Notes: generated from the letters alone by a model not told the origin. Positions 6,769 through 14,099 are shown, counted from the first letter of the stretch. The stretch is DNA of 14,183 nt from CAYSCZ01 sp964429655 (GCA_964429655.1 CAYSCZ010000075.1:1-14183); one strand, 5' to 3'. Translations and numbers: made by a program.

Positions 6769-8976
6769 TTATCTCAGGATGAATTTCACAGCTTCGCCAG
6801 GCTTATTGAGTGGATCAAGAAAATATAACCCTGCCCTTAAATTAGATAGGTCTATTGAAATTCCGGATTCGATACTTAGTTTTTTGTAAATAATCCGGCC
6901 ATCAATGCCGACTATTCTGGCTTCAAAGGGTTGATTGGTTTTTATTTTAATTATTTTAATGGCATTAACAGGATTGGGATAGATACTGAATAATACTTGT
7001 TCAGTAGGAGGGTTTGGGTTCCCTTTTCCTGAGGCGCTTATTCGGGCAATCCTGACCCCACCCTGAGCTGTACCAAACAGCAGGAATTTTCTTCCATCAT
7101 CGAACAGTTGACCCGCAACCACAGGGCTACGCTGGCCATAACGTGTAACCTCCACCTGATCTTTGAGTTGATTGTACCTTTTTATTATGGTTGAATCACC
7201 TGAGTTTCTGAAATCAGAATAAAGACTGACTCTACCGGACCTATCGGTTGTGATGAGGTCCATTTGATTATCATCATCAATAAAACCAGTAGTCATTTGA
7301 ATATTGCCAAGGATACCATTTTGTTCTATCCCCAGAAAAAATCTTTCGGCACGCTCAAAAGAAGGATTTTCATTAGAGCCCGTATTGCTGTGGAATTCGA
7401 TGTTGCCAACTGTCTTACCTAATAAAACGTCAACAGCGCCATCCTCATCAACATCAACAAGGTGCGGATTCTCAAATTTGTTGTAACTGAAATTGAATGG
7501 CGTTAATATATCCGAAAATCCCTGGCCTGAATTGTCAATTAAAAATATTTCTCCATCATCATTATTTAGGCTCAATGCTTTTATGACCAATTCGTGCTCC
7601 GCATCATTATCTAAATCAATAAATTGTGATTGGAGCTGATTAAAAGCATGTGAGGAAAGGTTGAGGAAGTCATCATCAACTAATTCAAATATATTTCCCT
7701 GATTTTCGAATAATTGTAAGCTAGCCGGTTGAATTAAACTACCTTCATTACCAACAAATAAATCCAGGTCGCCGTCACTATCATAATCATATAAGGCAGG
7801 GTAGGATGTTTCTCCTACATCTAACATTTCATTCTGAAGAAAATCTGAGGAAATGAGTTCATAATCCTGTCCATTGGATTCAAATAACCAGATAGAATTG
7901 CTGAAATCAAATGTTCCGGTGGCGTTGAATCCTACATTGGGTGAAACAATGATATCTTTCTGACCATCAAAGGTAACTTCTTCATTAAATGCTCCCGGGA
8001 ATTCAATAAAATCAATGGTATTAAAGACCGGGACTAAGTCAGGGTCATAGGACTCAAAAAGTGCGCTTTCAGGGGAGCCAACATTTTCAAAAATATTCAG
8101 GTCTGTGCAGTCTTCATGCCCCAGGAAAAAATCCAGGTCCCCATCATTATCCATATCTATCAGCAACATAGACTTCCCACTTACATGGAGTACGCGATTA
8201 TCATTAGTATCGCAAGATCCTTCATCGCCAAATGCAAATCGACCGCAGTCACATTCCAGCAACTCGCCCCAGAAATTATCAGTCAATTCAAAATCGAGGG
8301 AATCGGCATGGCCAAACTTTTCCTGACTGATGTTTTCATATTTACGGATCGTTATACCGCTAGCAAAATTAAAAACCAGTATGTCAAGGTCCCCGTCATT
8401 TTTCAGGTCAGCGATGGCAGGAATGTCTGTTGCATTTAAAAACAAATTGGTTATCTGGCCGAATCCTTTGGTGAGGATAGGGTCAGCTACTAGTTCCCAT
8501 TGAATTTCGCCTCCATCACTTACATTTTTAAATACCCGGATGCCCAAACCGGTAAAGGTGAAAATATCTTTTTTTCCATCAAAGTTGTAGTCCCTCAGTA
8601 AGAACCAGTTGGTGATATCATCAGGAAATAGGAAAGCATGATCTTCAGAATAAACATACCGGCCCTGATCTGCGATAAAGACCGAAACGGTGTTGGAAGC
8701 TCTGTCAAAAACGATCAGGTCATCATCATCATCAAAGTCGATGTCCATGGTGCTTACCTGAGCAGCATTCAAACCACCTGTCCAGGGATTTTTTAAACGC
8801 TCACCCTCAATGATGAGCCCAACTTCATTAAAACTGTCGAGCTGAATTTGAGCATTAGATTTCGACAGCAGAAATAAAAAAGCAACTATGAATGCTGATA
8901 CTCTAAGCAAGTGATTAGGGTTAATCTTCGGAAGCACAAACAGCCACATCCCCGGCGGCTGCCCCGGATTCTTCAA
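6769..8976 (-). CDS. Secreted FG-GAP/VCBS repeat protein with type IX secretion sorting domain
   Basis: A large exported protein, probably a surface or secreted beta-propeller. Eight Asp-rich calcium-binding-like repeats are visible, at about 79-89, 129-139, 190-201, 274-285, 397-408, 454-465, 508-519 and 566-577 (examples DMDNDGDLDFFLG and DYDSDGDLDLFVG). The last 78 residues (about 658-735) form a C-terminal sorting domain with YPNP (666-669), IVGIDGRIIY and LSNLRAGLYFL, the hallmark of type IX secretion cargo. A hydrophobic signal segment (26-38) ends at NA-Q near residue 42. Cys242, Cys244, Cys255 and Cys290 cluster in one insertion. The coordinates give the longest reading frame, which overlaps the upstream CHRD gene by 56 bases. 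Later starts (ATG 8949, GTG 8937, TTG 8908) shorten the signal, and the TTG form is the most typical length. The binding partner is unknown. Confidence 0.9.
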   Translation of the reverse strand: MKNPGQPPGMWLFVLPKINPNHLLRVSAFIVAFLFLLSKSNAQIQLDSFNEVGLIIEGERLKNPWTGGLNAAQVSTMDIDFDDDDDLIVFDRASNTVSVFIADQGRYVYSEDHAFLFPDDITNWFLLRDYNFDGKKDIFTFTGLGIRVFKNVSDGGEIQWELVADPILTKGFGQITNLFLNATDIPAIADLKNDGDLDILVFNFASGITIRKYENISQEKFGHADSLDFELTDNFWGELLECDCGRFAFGDEGSCDTNDNRVLHVSGKSMLLIDMDNDGDLDFFLGHEDCTDLNIFENVGSPESALFESYDPDLVPVFNTIDFIEFPGAFNEEVTFDGQKDIIVSPNVGFNATGTFDFSNSIWLFESNGQDYELISSDFLQNEMLDVGETSYPALYDYDSDGDLDLFVGNEGSLIQPASLQLFENQGNIFELVDDDFLNLSSHAFNQLQSQFIDLDNDAEHELVIKALSLNNDDGEIFLIDNSGQGFSDILTPFNFSYNKFENPHLVDVDEDGAVDVLLGKTVGNIEFHSNTGSNENPSFERAERFFLGIEQNGILGNIQMTTGFIDDDNQMDLITTDRSGRVSLYSDFRNSGDSTIIKRYNQLKDQVEVTRYGQRSPVVAGQLFDDGRKFLLFGTAQGGVRIARISASGKGNPNPPTEQVLFSIYPNPVNAIKIIKIKTNQPFEARIVGIDGRIIYKKLSIESGISIDLSNLRAGLYFLDPLNKPGEAVKFILR

Positions 8977-9427
8977 ATGCCATACCTATATTTCCGGCAG
9001 CCAGTACAATATCTTTTTCCGGACCCACATCAGACTGATGAATTTTAATAGAAGCCTTTAGGTTCATCAGCTCCTCAAAAGTAATGTCTGACCCATCAGC
9101 TAAGAAATTAACGTTAGTAACGCTTTCTCCTGTTTCACCATCCAGCGGTGTGAGTAATTTTATGATAGGGGCATCAGCAAATCCCACATCACCCAGATGT
9201 AGGTGTGCAGGATGTGTATATCCTTTTATGGTACCTGTAACTTTTACATATATCTCTGCATTACCACCTGCTTTTTCTGTTATGGTAACCGAACCACTAA
9301 CCACTCCTGTACCTGGATTTAAGGGGTAAACAACCTTATTAGCCGTTAATTCATTGTTGGTATCATCCGAGTTGTCACAAGCGGCAAGTATTAATAATGA
9401 TGCAAGAAGGATAAGATATTTTTTCAT
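8921..9427 (-). CDS. CHRD-domain lipoprotein
   Basis: An exported lipoprotein of 168 residues from the ATG at 9427; a TTG five codons upstream is less likely because MKKYLILLAS is a standard signal start. The signal ends in a LILAAC lipobox with Cys17, followed by an acidic run (DNSDDTNNE) that resembles the acidic tethers of surface-exposed Bacteroidota lipoproteins. The rest matches the CHRD (chordin) domain: VVSGSVTITEK, a His-rich HPAHLHLGD block, IIKLLTPLDG, ITFEELMNLKASIKIHQ, and DIVLAAGNIG. The function of bacterial CHRD proteins is poorly known; the His residues suggest, but do not prove, metal binding. The FG-GAP gene follows and overlaps or abuts it, so the two are probably co-transcribed. 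Confidence 0.88.
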   Translation of the reverse strand: MKKYLILLASLLILAACDNSDDTNNELTANKVVYPLNPGTGVVSGSVTITEKAGGNAEIYVKVTGTIKGYTHPAHLHLGDVGFADAPIIKLLTPLDGETGESVTNVNFLADGSDITFEELMNLKASIKIHQSDVGPEKDIVLAAGNIGMAFEESGAAAGDVAVCASED

Positions 9428-9508
9428 GATAAAATTATTCAAACCAATTTTTCAGTCGTCAGGATTCACATAAAAGACGAAAGGAATTGTCAATTGTTAT
9501 GATTAAAA

Positions 9509-9542
9509 CAAAAATTACTTAAAAAACGCTCACTTATTGCAA
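9509..9542 (-). promoter_or_regulatory. Possible promoter of the CHRD/FG-GAP pair
   Basis: Read on the minus strand, a TTG (9542-9540) is followed after 23 bases by AATTTTTG (9516-9509), one mismatch from the Bacteroidota -7 consensus TAnnTTTG. Spacing is slightly longer than usual. It lies 81 bases upstream of the CHRD ATG, in the 125-base spacer between the two lipoprotein genes. Confidence 0.25.
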
Positions 9543-9552
9543 CAGTTGTTAC

Positions 9553-10056
9553 TTAGTTTATCTGCTCCATAAAGACTTCATAAGATAAGGTTGGAGCGTA
9601 GATTGTATCTCTTTTAACCCGGTTATCTATCAGCCCTTCGGCATAAAACCGGCGTTTTTTATAACCTATTTTCGTGGCTTCAATAAACACATCCAGGTTT
9701 ACAGTGTCGCTTTTATTTGTGATGGAGTGTGAGTTATAGGTGAAATTGAACCTGCCGTTGATACCACTGCTTAGCGGGTATTGATTATAGGCAATTATAA
9801 AACCGTCCTGGTATGGATCGTAGGGGCGAACGTAATAGACATCGTACTCCAGGTTTACGCCGGTGAGTGGCTCATTGGTCTCAGCATCAAAGACTTTCCC
9901 TTCAATTTTACCGGATATGAAAGAATTAGGGATGCTTTGAATGCCTGTTCGGGGCTTAATTGGGTTTTGGGGCTGAGGATTCGCTACTTCGTTTTCGGGG
10001 TAGTCACAACCTTTTATAATTATGAGTAACAACATGCATAAAATCCACCGGATCAT
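9553..10056 (-). CDS. Small lipoprotein with carboxypeptidase-regulatory-like beta domain
   Basis: A 167-residue exported protein of unknown role. The N-terminus MIRWILCMLLLIIIKGC looks like a lipoprotein signal with Cys17, although the Lys two residues before the Cys departs from the usual lipobox. A Pro- and Asn-rich linker (about 23-45) leads to a beta domain beginning ISGKIEGKVFDAETNEPLTG (46-65). Its G-x-V-x-D-x-x-x-x-x-P-L-x-G-V pattern is typical of carboxypeptidase-regulatory-like or transthyretin-like domains that often cap Bacteroidota surface proteins. The ATG lies 35 bases after the tRNA-Arg gene on the same strand. No partner gene is evident; the CHRD gene follows after 125 bases. 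Domain assignment is by pattern and moderately sure. Confidence 0.75.
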   Translation of the reverse strand: MIRWILCMLLLIIIKGCDYPENEVANPQPQNPIKPRTGIQSIPNSFISGKIEGKVFDAETNEPLTGVNLEYDVYYVRPYDPYQDGFIIAYNQYPLSSGINGRFNFTYNSHSITNKSDTVNLDVFIEATKIGYKKRRFYAEGLIDNRVKRDTIYAPTLSYEVFMEQIN

Positions 10057-10091
10057 TTCTAAACATAAGCAAAGAGGATATTAAAAGCAAG

Positions 10092-10165
10092 TGAACTCGG
10101 AGGGATTCGAACCCCCAATCTCCTGGGCCGTAACCAGGTGCATTATCCAGTTGTGCTACGAGTCC
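10092..10165 (-). tRNA. tRNA-Arg (anticodon ACG)
   Basis: A 74-base cloverleaf on the minus strand. The acceptor arms GGACTCG and CGAGTTC pair over 7 bases (one G-T). The anticodon stem CCTGG/CCAGG encloses the loop TTACGGC with ACG at positions 34-36, and the T arm GGGGG/CCCTC encloses TTCGAAT. The D stem has a C-A mismatch at its last pair. The discriminator is A, and CCA is not encoded. Adenosine 34 would be changed to inosine to read CGU, CGC and CGA. Confidence 0.96.
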
Positions 10166-10174
10166 ATAATTAAA

Positions 10175-10200
10175 AGTCAGGCCCATTCCTGAACCTGACT
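10175..10200 (-). terminator. Possible intrinsic terminator after hsp20
   Basis: A perfect 7-base stem (AGTCAGG / CCTGACT) with a 12-base loop lies between hsp20 and tRNA-Arg. Read on the minus strand, it is followed by TTTAATTA, a short U-rich tail. The tail is broken, so termination may be partial. A -7-like box lies just before the stem (10202-10209), so the hairpin could instead sit in a tRNA-Arg leader. Confidence 0.45.
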
Positions 10201-10201
10201 A

Positions 10202-10209
10202 CAAAGTTA
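10202..10209 (-). promoter_or_regulatory. Candidate -7 box for tRNA-Arg
   Basis: On the minus strand this reads TAACTTTG, a full match to the Bacteroidota TAnnTTTG element, 37 bases upstream of the mature tRNA-Arg 5' end. A TTTG lies only 8 bases further upstream, too close to be the normal -33 element. Confidence 0.3.
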
Positions 10210-10233
10210 TAAAAATTCAAATGCTATTAGCTT

Positions 10234-10674
10234 TTACTTCACAGATATAAGCTTCTTAGCCGCTTTGGTTTCATCCTTGGGAACGACAATCCTCAGGATC
10301 CCATCCGTGTAATTGGCTTCGATTTTTTCTTCCCTCACTTCTTTAGGAAGATGGAAAGCCCTCCTGAATGATCCGTAGTAACTTTCAACGGAGTGGTAAT
10401 TCTTTTCTTTCTTTTCATTTTCAAATTTCCTCTCCCCGCTTACAGTTAAAGTGTTGTCATTCAAGTCGATATTGAAATCTTCTTTGTTCATACCGGGTAC
10501 TGAAAGATTGATCTCAAACGCTTTGTCGGTTTCAGCAACATCTACTTGAGGTATAAATTGTGCATCTTCACCACGAAATTCATTAGACATTAATGAATCG
10601 TTGAAGAACCTATCCAATAGACTGCTAAAGGATACTGGTTTGTAATCTCTGTTGTTATACTTTATAAGTGCCAT
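10234..10674 (-). CDS. Hsp20 / alpha-crystallin family small heat shock protein
   Basis: An ATP-independent holdase that binds unfolding proteins in the cytoplasm as large oligomers. The 146-residue product starts MALIKYNNRDYKPVSFSSLL, the usual Bacteroidota Hsp20 opening. The alpha-crystallin domain begins near residue 41 (IPQVDVAETDKAFEINLSVP) and includes LTVSGERK (77-84) and the family motif TDGILRIVVPK (123-133). The C-terminal ISV (143-145) fits the I-x-I/V anchor used in oligomer assembly. The frame stays open for 33 more codons to an ATG at 10773, but the start at 10674 has an A-rich leader and gives the family's normal length, so it is preferred. The gene diverges from the GT9 gene, and the shared spacer carries three dyads that could be operators. 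Confidence 0.95.
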   Translation of the reverse strand: MALIKYNNRDYKPVSFSSLLDRFFNDSLMSNEFRGEDAQFIPQVDVAETDKAFEINLSVPGMNKEDFNIDLNDNTLTVSGERKFENEKKEKNYHSVESYYGSFRRAFHLPKEVREEKIEANYTDGILRIVVPKDETKAAKKLISVK

Positions 10675-10768
10675 AATTTTTTGTTTTTTAGGTTTAACAT
10701 CGAATTCATTTTCTAGAGGATAAAAAATATGCCAATTCATAAATCCCTTAAATTTGACATCAATTAAT

Positions 10769-10820
10769 GCCATAATGGCTTAAAATTGTCACAATATTGC
10801 CTGTTTAATGTCATTATGAC
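10769..10820. promoter_or_regulatory. Three 11-base dyads between hsp20 and the GT9 gene
   Basis: Three odd-centred perfect inverted repeats lie in the 167-base divergent spacer: GCCATAATGGC (10769-10779), ATTGTCACAAT (10785-10795) and GTCATTATGAC (10810-10820). The first and third share the pattern GnCATnATGnC and their centres are 41 bases apart, close to four DNA turns. This would suit a dimeric regulator, but none is identified and chance is not excluded in AT-rich DNA. Confidence 0.35.
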
Positions 10821-10841
10821 GTATTTTATATTTTATATTAA

Positions 10842-11873
10842 GTGAAACATCGATCTTGTCAAAGCATTCTTATCATTCGAATGAGTTCTTTAGGGGATAT
10901 CATTCTGACCAGTCCCCTGATTCGATCATTAAGAAAAGCATATCCTGATGCACGGCTGGATTACGTGGTTAAAAATGAATTTTATCCGCTGATCTGTCAT
11001 AACCCATATTTGGATCACATATATGTTTATGATAAAAGAGAAAATAACCTTAAGGCTATTAAGTCAAAGATAAAATCGGTAAAATATGATCTGATCCTGG
11101 ATATTCATAAAAAATTCAGGAGTCACTATCTGGTGTTTGGATCAAAAGCTAAAGAAATCAGAAGATTCAAAAAGCATATATTCGAAAGACAGCTACTGGT
11201 CTGGTTTGGGGTCAGTAAGTTCAAAAAAGTAATACCGCAATACAAAAAATATTTCCATGGCTTGCACGACCTAAACGTTTCTTATGATGGGGTAGGGACA
11301 GAAATTTTTATAACTGAAGAAATTGTAAACCGGAGTAAAGATATTCTGAAGTCCGCTGGCATTCAACCAAATGATAAATACTTAGCCATTTGCCCGGGTG
11401 CAAAGTATTGGAACAAGCGATGGTTAGCAGAACGATTCGCCGAGCTGGCAGGAAAAATAAAAACAGAATTAAATTACAAACTTATATTTCTGGGAGGGCC
11501 AAATGAGATAAGATTAAATCAAAAAATTCTTTCCATGGGCCACCTTGATGGAATCAATTTAGCCGGGAAAACCAATTTGTTAGAATCAGCAGCAATACTA
11601 GAATATTGTGACCTGGCAATAACCAACGATAGCGGGTTAATGCACATGGCACAAGCAATGAAAACTCCTGTTGTGGCTATTTTTGGTCCTACCACCAAAG
11701 AACTTGGCTATTTCCCTTTATCTGAAAGCAGTAAGGTGGTTGAGGATAGTAGCGTTGAGTGCCGGCCATGCACGCACCATGGTATGAACCATTGTCCAAA
11801 AAAACATTTCAATTGTATGAAAAATATAACGGTGGATGCCGTATACAAAGCTTGCAGGGAACTTTTAGCCTAA
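10842..11873 (+). CDS. Glycosyltransferase family 9 (ADP-heptose:LPS heptosyltransferase-like)
   Basis: Likely adds a heptose or related sugar to the inner core of LPS on the cytoplasmic face of the inner membrane. The 343-residue product has the GT9 opening SILIIRMSSLGDIILTSPLI (8-27), the central AICPGAKYWNKRW block, a LIFLGGPNE strand, the LAGKTNLLESAAILEYCD helix, and the donor-site motif TNDSGLMHMAQAMKTPVVA with IFGPT. A Cys-rich tail (CRPC, then CPKKHFNC) is seen in many Bacteroidota members. The start is a GTG; the codon just before it is TAA, and the next ATG would cut into the conserved first strand. waaA follows after 12 bases. True heptose use is not proven; family membership is firm. 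Confidence 0.92.
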   Translation: MKHRSCQSILIIRMSSLGDIILTSPLIRSLRKAYPDARLDYVVKNEFYPLICHNPYLDHIYVYDKRENNLKAIKSKIKSVKYDLILDIHKKFRSHYLVFGSKAKEIRRFKKHIFERQLLVWFGVSKFKKVIPQYKKYFHGLHDLNVSYDGVGTEIFITEEIVNRSKDILKSAGIQPNDKYLAICPGAKYWNKRWLAERFAELAGKIKTELNYKLIFLGGPNEIRLNQKILSMGHLDGINLAGKTNLLESAAILEYCDLAITNDSGLMHMAQAMKTPVVAIFGPTTKELGYFPLSESSKVVEDSSVECRPCTHHGMNHCPKKHFNCMKNITVDAVYKACRELLA

Positions 11874-11885
11874 TTAACTTCAATT

Positions 11886-13181
11886 ATGGGAAAAATTTTT
11901 TGGTTGGCCTATCGATATTTTATTTCGCCTTTGTACCATGTGGTATACCTAATCGCAGGATTTTCTGATCCAAAAGTTAAAGAAGGGCTGGTGGGTAGGA
12001 AAGGCCTGTTTAAAAACCTCCGGACAGCAACCATTCCTGAGAATACAAAAAGAATTCTTGTTCATTGTGCTTCAGTTGGAGAATGGGAACAAGCACTCCC
12101 TATTATTCATCACCTTAAGAAATTGGATAACAGCCTCTTCATAGTGGTTTCTTTTTTCTCACCATCCGGGTATAATTATTCCAGGAAACATCCACTGGTC
12201 GATTTTAAATTTTATCTGCCATTTGATACCTATGGAAATGCTAAAAGACTATTTAAATTGATCAAACCCGATTTATGGATTATCTCAAAATTTGATGTCT
12301 GGCCATCACATCTTATGGCTGCAGGTAAATTAAAAATCCCGGCACTAATGATTGATGCCACCCTTTCTGAAGATTCCGGTCGTGACAAGGGCATTGTGAA
12401 GACATTCAGCAGGTACATCTATAAAAATTTCGATTATCTATTCCCCATATCCGGGTTTGATGCTGATCGTTTTTATAAAATCTTTCCTTTCAGGGAAAGA
12501 ATGGCTGTTACGGGAGATACAAGATTTGATCAGGTGAAATTAAGAGCTCAAAAAGCCATCGATGCCGGCAAAATCAACCTATTTAAATCAGCCAAAAATA
12601 TCACACTTATTTTAGGAAGTACCTGGCCAAAGGATGAAGAAGAAGTTTTACCAGCTACTATCAATCTTTTGAAAAAATATGGTCAGCTTCAGGTTATTGT
12701 TGTTCCCCATGAAATTGGCAAAAAGCATTTGAATGATATTGAAGAACAGTTTGCAAAATCAGGGTTTGAGTCCATGAGGTACACCCAAATAAAAGACGCA
12801 ACGGATAAAAGGGTGGTTGTTATTGATGTAATAGGTGTTTTAGCCAGGCTATATCAAAACACTGATGTCGCATTTCTAGGCGGCAGTTTCGGGAAAACCG
12901 TACATAATGTGATGGAGCCGGCAGTTTTTGGGCAACCCGTACTGTTTGGGCCGTATCATGTCAACTCATTTGAAGCACTGGAACTAAAAAAAATTGGAGC
13001 TGCTTTTTCTGTGGAAAATGGGAAGGCCTTTGAGGAAAAAGTAGAGGAATTGATCAACAATGATGAATTACGCCGTAAAACTGGTAAACTTGCAAAAGAT
13101 TTGATCGATGATAACCTGGGGGCGAGTGAAAAGATTGTGGATATATTGAAGAAAAGATATCTTAATGGCCTCCTAAAATAA
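11886..13181 (+). CDS. waaA: 3-deoxy-D-manno-octulosonic acid (Kdo) transferase
   Basis: Transfers Kdo from CMP-Kdo to lipid IVA, the first core step of LPS, at the inner membrane. The 431-residue product matches WaaA/KdtA throughout: an N-terminal hydrophobic segment (about 3-25), CASVGEWEQALPII with the conserved Glu of the SVGE motif, FDTYGNAKRLFKLIKPDLWI, the PISGFDADRF and VTGDTRFDQV blocks, LGSTWPKDEEEVLPA, VVPHEIGKKH, and the donor-site FLGGSFGKTVHNVMEPAVFG with LFGPYHVNS. The ATG is 12 bases after the GT9 stop, and the radical SAM gene starts 7 bases after its own stop, so the three read as one operon. Whether it adds one or two Kdo units cannot be told. Confidence 0.96.
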   Translation: MGKIFWLAYRYFISPLYHVVYLIAGFSDPKVKEGLVGRKGLFKNLRTATIPENTKRILVHCASVGEWEQALPIIHHLKKLDNSLFIVVSFFSPSGYNYSRKHPLVDFKFYLPFDTYGNAKRLFKLIKPDLWIISKFDVWPSHLMAAGKLKIPALMIDATLSEDSGRDKGIVKTFSRYIYKNFDYLFPISGFDADRFYKIFPFRERMAVTGDTRFDQVKLRAQKAIDAGKINLFKSAKNITLILGSTWPKDEEEVLPATINLLKKYGQLQVIVVPHEIGKKHLNDIEEQFAKSGFESMRYTQIKDATDKRVVVIDVIGVLARLYQNTDVAFLGGSFGKTVHNVMEPAVFGQPVLFGPYHVNSFEALELKKIGAAFSVENGKAFEEKVEELINNDELRRKTGKLAKDLIDDNLGASEKIVDILKKRYLNGLLK

Positions 13182-13188
13182 TAGACTT

Positions 13189-14043
13189 ATGTTTGATGTT
13201 CAACAACACATAAAAGAAAGAAAAAAAAGGTCTAAAAAGGCGTCTGTAGACAACCCCAAACTGTTGGGCCTGTCTACCCTGGAGATAAATCCTACCGAAC
13301 TCTGCAACCGTACCTGCAGTTTTTGTCCGCGTCATGACCCTGAGATTTACCCCAATAGAAACCTGAACATGACAGCCGAGACGGCCCAAATACTCGCAGA
13401 TCAACTGGTTAATGCAGCCTATGACGGGGAAATCCACATCACAGGTTTTGGTGAACCCATGCTGACGCCGGATATTTTAAAGATCACCAAGATCTTTGCC
13501 AGCCGGTTTTACACTGAGATCATTAGTAATGGAGATCGTCTGCTAAGCCGAAGAGTAAAAATTGAAGATTTGGAGGCCACCGGTCTGCAAAGGCTTACAT
13601 TAGATGCTTATGATGGCAAAGCGCAGGTTAAAAAATTCCAGGAGATTTTGAAAGATGTAAAAATGGAAACCAAGATCAGGGAACATGAAGATACCGGCGA
13701 GGAGGACCTGATAGAAAAATATAATTACAATAACCGTGGAGGGATGATGGGAGATATCAAGTCACCTTTTGAAAGACCTTGTTACCTGCCTTTTTATAAA
13801 GCTTTTGTTGACTGGGATGGTGAGGTCCGCCTATGTTGTAATGACTGGGCAAGAAAACAAGAAAGCTTTGGCAATATCCTGGAGAGGCCATTTGGAGAGA
13901 TTTGGATGAGTGATATGTTCCAGGCGGTGCGTAAAAAGCTTTTTGTTGGTGAAAGGAAACAGTTGGCCGCTTGTAAAAATTGTTCGGTAAATGGCACCAT
14001 GGTAGGTGGGAGCAGCGCAGAGCTGTGGGATAAAATGTGGTAA
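13189..14043 (+). CDS. Radical SAM/SPASM domain protein of unknown substrate
   Basis: A cytoplasmic iron-sulfur enzyme that should use S-adenosylmethionine to start a radical reaction. The 284-residue product has a basic N-terminal tail (1-18), the CX3CX2C cluster CNRTCSFC (Cys39, Cys43, Cys46), the SAM-binding GFGEP (86-90), and a C-terminal SPASM-like region. That region has Cys198 and Cys216 spaced as CX12GX4C, an extra Cys217, FGNILERPFGEIW (227-239), and Cys262-x2-Cys265. This cysteine count fits one auxiliary 4Fe-4S cluster rather than the two of full SPASM enzymes. It starts 7 bases after waaA and is the last protein gene before tRNA-Asn. The neighbours suggest a role in LPS or envelope sugar chemistry, but many family members modify peptides, and no peptide gene was found here. 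Substrate unassigned. Confidence 0.88.
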   Translation: MFDVQQHIKERKKRSKKASVDNPKLLGLSTLEINPTELCNRTCSFCPRHDPEIYPNRNLNMTAETAQILADQLVNAAYDGEIHITGFGEPMLTPDILKITKIFASRFYTEIISNGDRLLSRRVKIEDLEATGLQRLTLDAYDGKAQVKKFQEILKDVKMETKIREHEDTGEEDLIEKYNYNNRGGMMGDIKSPFERPCYLPFYKAFVDWDGEVRLCCNDWARKQESFGNILERPFGEIWMSDMFQAVRKKLFVGERKQLAACKNCSVNGTMVGGSSAELWDKMW

Positions 14044-14099
14044 TTTCTTTTGGAGAAGATTAACCGATACGCTAACATTGCGTTCAATTTTTAGAACCT

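Noticed and set aside
10004..10186. 60-codon open frame on the minus strand
   Set aside because: It spans the tRNA-Arg gene and the start of the lipoprotein gene; the apparent peptide is translation of tRNA sequence.
10675..10773. A 33-residue in-frame N-terminal extension of Hsp20 starting MALIDVKFKG
   Set aside because: The Hsp20 family opening begins at the second MALI (10674), with an A-rich leader typical of Bacteroidota starts; the extension has no recognisable domain and overlaps the first dyad.
13162..13437. 91-codon open frame antisense to the radical SAM gene
   Set aside because: Lies opposite the conserved cysteine motif region; no family features, explained as a shadow frame.
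14069..14083. Weak hairpin ACGC/GCGT before an AT-rich stretch, as a terminator of the waaA operon
   Set aside because: Only four base pairs with a broken T tract; too weak to call, and tRNA-Asn follows closely.
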